Assembly: GCF_900129135.1 (NCBI RefSeq)
Contig: NZ_FQVI01000014.1
Span: 1 to 64,000 of the forward strand
DNA length: 64,000 nucleotides
Source of the DNA: Lactonifactor longoviformis DSM 17459
GTDB taxonomy: Bacteria > Bacillota > Clostridia > Lachnospirales > Lachnospiraceae
Direction of reading: 5' to 3'
Below, one piece after another: positions 62,512 to 64,000 of this stretch. Every line of letters begins with the position of its first letter. Within the stretch, counting starts at the first letter, position 1. The position numbers and the translations under genes were made by a program. The notes under the pieces were generated by a model. That model had not been told where the DNA came from. It searched no databases and saw only the letters and a program-made list of their open reading frames with translations.

Positions 62512-63474
62512 ATGAAAATCTGGATTGAAATGAGTCGAGATATAGAACATGGTGGCGATGAATGGGGATTTACTCAATGTATATGGGCGCCAACGTACAA
62601 GAAGGGTAAAGGCACAAATAAGTCGTGGCTATTTTGGGATAATGTAAATAAGGTGAAATCGGGTGACTTTATTCTTCATCTTAGAGGTAAAGGAAAAGAG
62701 GCAGAAATTGTCGGGTATTCTATTGCCAAAACAGATGGCTATAGGACTGAAGAATGCCCTCCTATTGCTGGTGAATGGTCTTATTGCAATAGTTTTTATA
62801 GAGTAATTTTAACTGATTATTTAAAGTTTGATAACTCTATTAATCTTTATAGGTTGTTTTTTGATAAAGAATTAGAGTTGAAAGATTACTACAAGAAAAA
62901 AAGTAAACCTAAGAATTTATTTTTTACTATACAATCGGGTAGATTGCAATGCTTAAATGGTGGATATCTTTCAGAGGTTGATGAAGCTTTATTGGAAATA
63001 ATATCAGATGGTATAGAAAAGTTTAATGATGAGTCTATACCCATTGGTTTGTCTGTTTCGACATCTACGACCTTAAGACAAATTAAAGCACGGATAGGGC
63101 ATGAACGGTTTGCAACAAATGTGAAAAATAATTATAATAACCAGTGCTGTTTTCCGGGATGCAAGATTGCTGACAAGGAGTTTTTGATTGCTTCTCACAT
63201 TGCAAGATGGGCTGATAACATTGAGATGCGTGGAAATACTTCAAATGGACTATGCTTTTGCCCTATTCATGATAAAGCATTTGAATTAGGATACTTTTCG
63301 CTGGATGATAATTTTAGAGTACTTGTAGAAAGGAAAATTGACCATAGTCAAATATTTAAAGGATACATTTCTAAATTTATAGGTCTACCAATATCCAAAG
63401 GTTATATTGAGCCAGATCGTGAGGCTTTAAAAGAGCATAGAAAAAGGTGTAATATTTTAAATCAGGATTGTTAA
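62512..63474 (+). CDS. HNH endonuclease with a putative EVE/PUA-like N-terminal domain
   Basis: A 320-residue protein, probably a modification-dependent nuclease. The C-terminal HNH domain (about 195-285) shows CCFPGCKI, LIASHIARW (His) and NGLCFCPIHDKAFELG (Asn, His). The N-terminal 130 residues contain VKSGDFILHLRGKGKEAEIVGYSIA and PPIAGEWSYCNSFYRVIL, which look like the beta-barrel EVE/PUA domain that reads modified bases; EVE-HNH enzymes restrict DNA with methyl- or hydroxymethyl-cytosine. ATG 62512 has GGAG 6 bases ahead. It is AT-rich and uses codons unlike the genes to the left, a sign of recent transfer. The HNH call is firm, the EVE call tentative. Confidence 0.8.
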   Translation: MKIWIEMSRDIEHGGDEWGFTQCIWAPTYKKGKGTNKSWLFWDNVNKVKSGDFILHLRGKGKEAEIVGYSIAKTDGYRTEECPPIAGEWSYCNSFYRVILTDYLKFDNSINLYRLFFDKELELKDYYKKKSKPKNLFFTIQSGRLQCLNGGYLSEVDEALLEIISDGIEKFNDESIPIGLSVSTSTTLRQIKARIGHERFATNVKNNYNNQCCFPGCKIADKEFLIASHIARWADNIEMRGNTSNGLCFCPIHDKAFELGYFSLDDNFRVLVERKIDHSQIFKGYISKFIGLPISKGYIEPDREALKEHRKRCNILNQDC

Positions 63475-63886
63475 TTATTACATATCACATAAGTTTTATG
63501 TGAATTCTCATAGAACTAATATGTATAAGTTATATCTGCCATGCTAAGAAGAGTAGTTGTAGGTACTGTAGAGGGTCTCAAGCATTAAAATTATGATAAA
63601 GAAAAACGTAAATAGCATTGTATTTTTGCAGAATGTATTTTTGCGGGAAGGTTATAGAAAGGGGGGAAATTTTGCTTTAAAGGGGTGATTTTTATTAAAA
63701 AGGGGTAGGAGGAGTAAAGTTGACGAAGAAATTTACCCCACAATTATGTAATGAAAAATATTTTTGCCATGTAGTATAAAACCTTTGTCCCACCGCATTG
63801 TGAAGTTTGCGTGGAATTATGTCGAAAATAGATGGTAGTTGAATGACATTTGTGAAATGAATAAATAATTTTATAGAGGGAAAAGG
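63475..63886. other. AT-rich 412-base gap without a clear gene
   Basis: No open frame of convincing length. Noted: a short direct repeat GTATTTTTGC (around 63619 and 63635), G-rich patches (AAGGGGGG, AAAGGGGTG, AAAAAGGGG), and a 19-codon frame at 63720-63779 beginning at TTG after a strong ribosome site. Probably a leader or the remnant of a gene. Confidence 0.45.
63720..63779 (+). other. Tiny reading frame with strong ribosome site
   Basis: TAGGAGGAGTAAAG precedes TTG at 63720; 19 codons (LTKKFTPQLCNEK...) end in TAA. May be a leader peptide, a broken 5' gene fragment or chance. Confidence 0.25.
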
Positions 63887-64000
63887 ATGAAAGAAAAGAG
63901 TACTCTTATTGAGGAATTGGGCCTTTCAATTGATAGTTATGATTATCTAGAGAGGAAAGGTATCGATACGATTAGTATGCTATTCTTATCTGATTTGTAC
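63887..64000 (+). CDS. Start of a gene with an RNA-polymerase alpha-CTD-like N-terminus (cut by window end)
   Basis: Only 38 codons are visible. They include EELGLSIDSYDYLERKGIDTI, a close match to the helix-hairpin-helix of the RNA polymerase alpha C-terminal domain (usually ELGLSVRSYNCLKRAGI-T-). AGAGGG is 6 bases before the ATG. The real alpha subunit has this domain at its C-terminus, so this is a different protein that begins with it, likely followed by another domain outside the window. AT-rich like its neighbour. Confidence 0.6.
   Translation, partial: MKEKSTLIEELGLSIDSYDYLERKGIDTISMLFLSDLY

Noticed and set aside
1-64000. CRISPR arrays, rRNA, tRNA, insertion-sequence transposases
   Set aside because: Looked for regularly spaced repeats, tRNA-like folds and transposase motifs; none was seen. 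The integrase is the only recombinase gene.

Overview
The window reads as a chromosomal segment from an anaerobic, Gram-positive, gut-type clostridium, most likely a Lachnospiraceae member. This is inferred from gene content (formate-THF ligase next to a formate channel, an S8 protease of the Csp spore-germination type, an archaeal-type AspRS with GatCAB under a T-box, clostridial Feo genes, YitT) and from strong AGGAGG ribosome sites with TTGACA/TATAAT promoters. No rRNA, tRNA, CRISPR array or complete prophage was seen.

Layout. 1-1.3 kb: end of fhs and a formate/nitrite channel. 1.4-3.2 kb: Csp-like protease behind a sigma-E-like promoter. 3.3-7.4 kb: an ABC exporter and three poorly known membrane or exported proteins. 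7.4-12.2 kb: two PLP aminotransferases, a small export protein, an M23 peptidase and a convergent polysaccharide deacetylase. 12.4-18.8 kb: a large hybrid histidine kinase, an EAL protein and a YitT protein. 19.0-26.9 kb (minus strand): an eight-gene sugar or polyol operon (ABC importer, cyclase-family protein, two-part transketolase, SDR, GntR regulator) with the same 21-bp operator, inverted, at both ends. 26.9-28.1 kb: a lone tyrosine integrase. 28.3-34.2 kb: a cysteine-desulfidase-like gene, then an FMN riboswitch and ribD-ribE-ribBA-ribH plus a HAD phosphatase. 34.2-35.9 kb: asnA and a YdeI-family gene. 36.1-42.2 kb: T-box, archaeal-type aspS, a zinc-ribbon membrane protein, gatC-gatA-gatB. 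42.2-45.2 kb: a MATE pump and a cation/proton antiporter. 45.3-47.7 kb: Fur-controlled feoA-feoB plus a Cys-rich miniprotein. 47.7-52.5 kb: radical SAM, nth, an exonuclease, a one-helix miniprotein, a HypE/PurM-like protein and trmL. 52.6-57.1 kb (minus strand): mutS2 and a two-component system. 57.3-62.3 kb: a zinc-ribbon protein of unknown role, an HtrA-like protein lacking catalytic His and Asp, a YhaM-type HD protein and an RlmD-type methyltransferase. From about 62.4 kb the DNA turns AT-rich and starts an accessory, probably defence, region: an HNH endonuclease with a possible EVE/PUA-like N-domain, and the first codons of a gene opening with an RNA-polymerase alpha-CTD-like fold.

How the genes fit together. 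Asparagine can be made free (AsnA) or on the tRNA (non-discriminating AspRS plus GatCAB). The riboflavin block is complete from GTP and ribulose-5-P to riboflavin if the HAD enzyme supplies the usually missing phosphatase. The 19-27 kb operon imports a sugar-like compound, probably oxidises it with the SDR and cleaves it by C2 transfer, but it encodes no kinase, isomerase or aldolase, so its substrate and route are not those of a standard pathway. It is the best candidate here for an undescribed system, followed by the accessory region at the right edge and the HtrA pseudo-protease.
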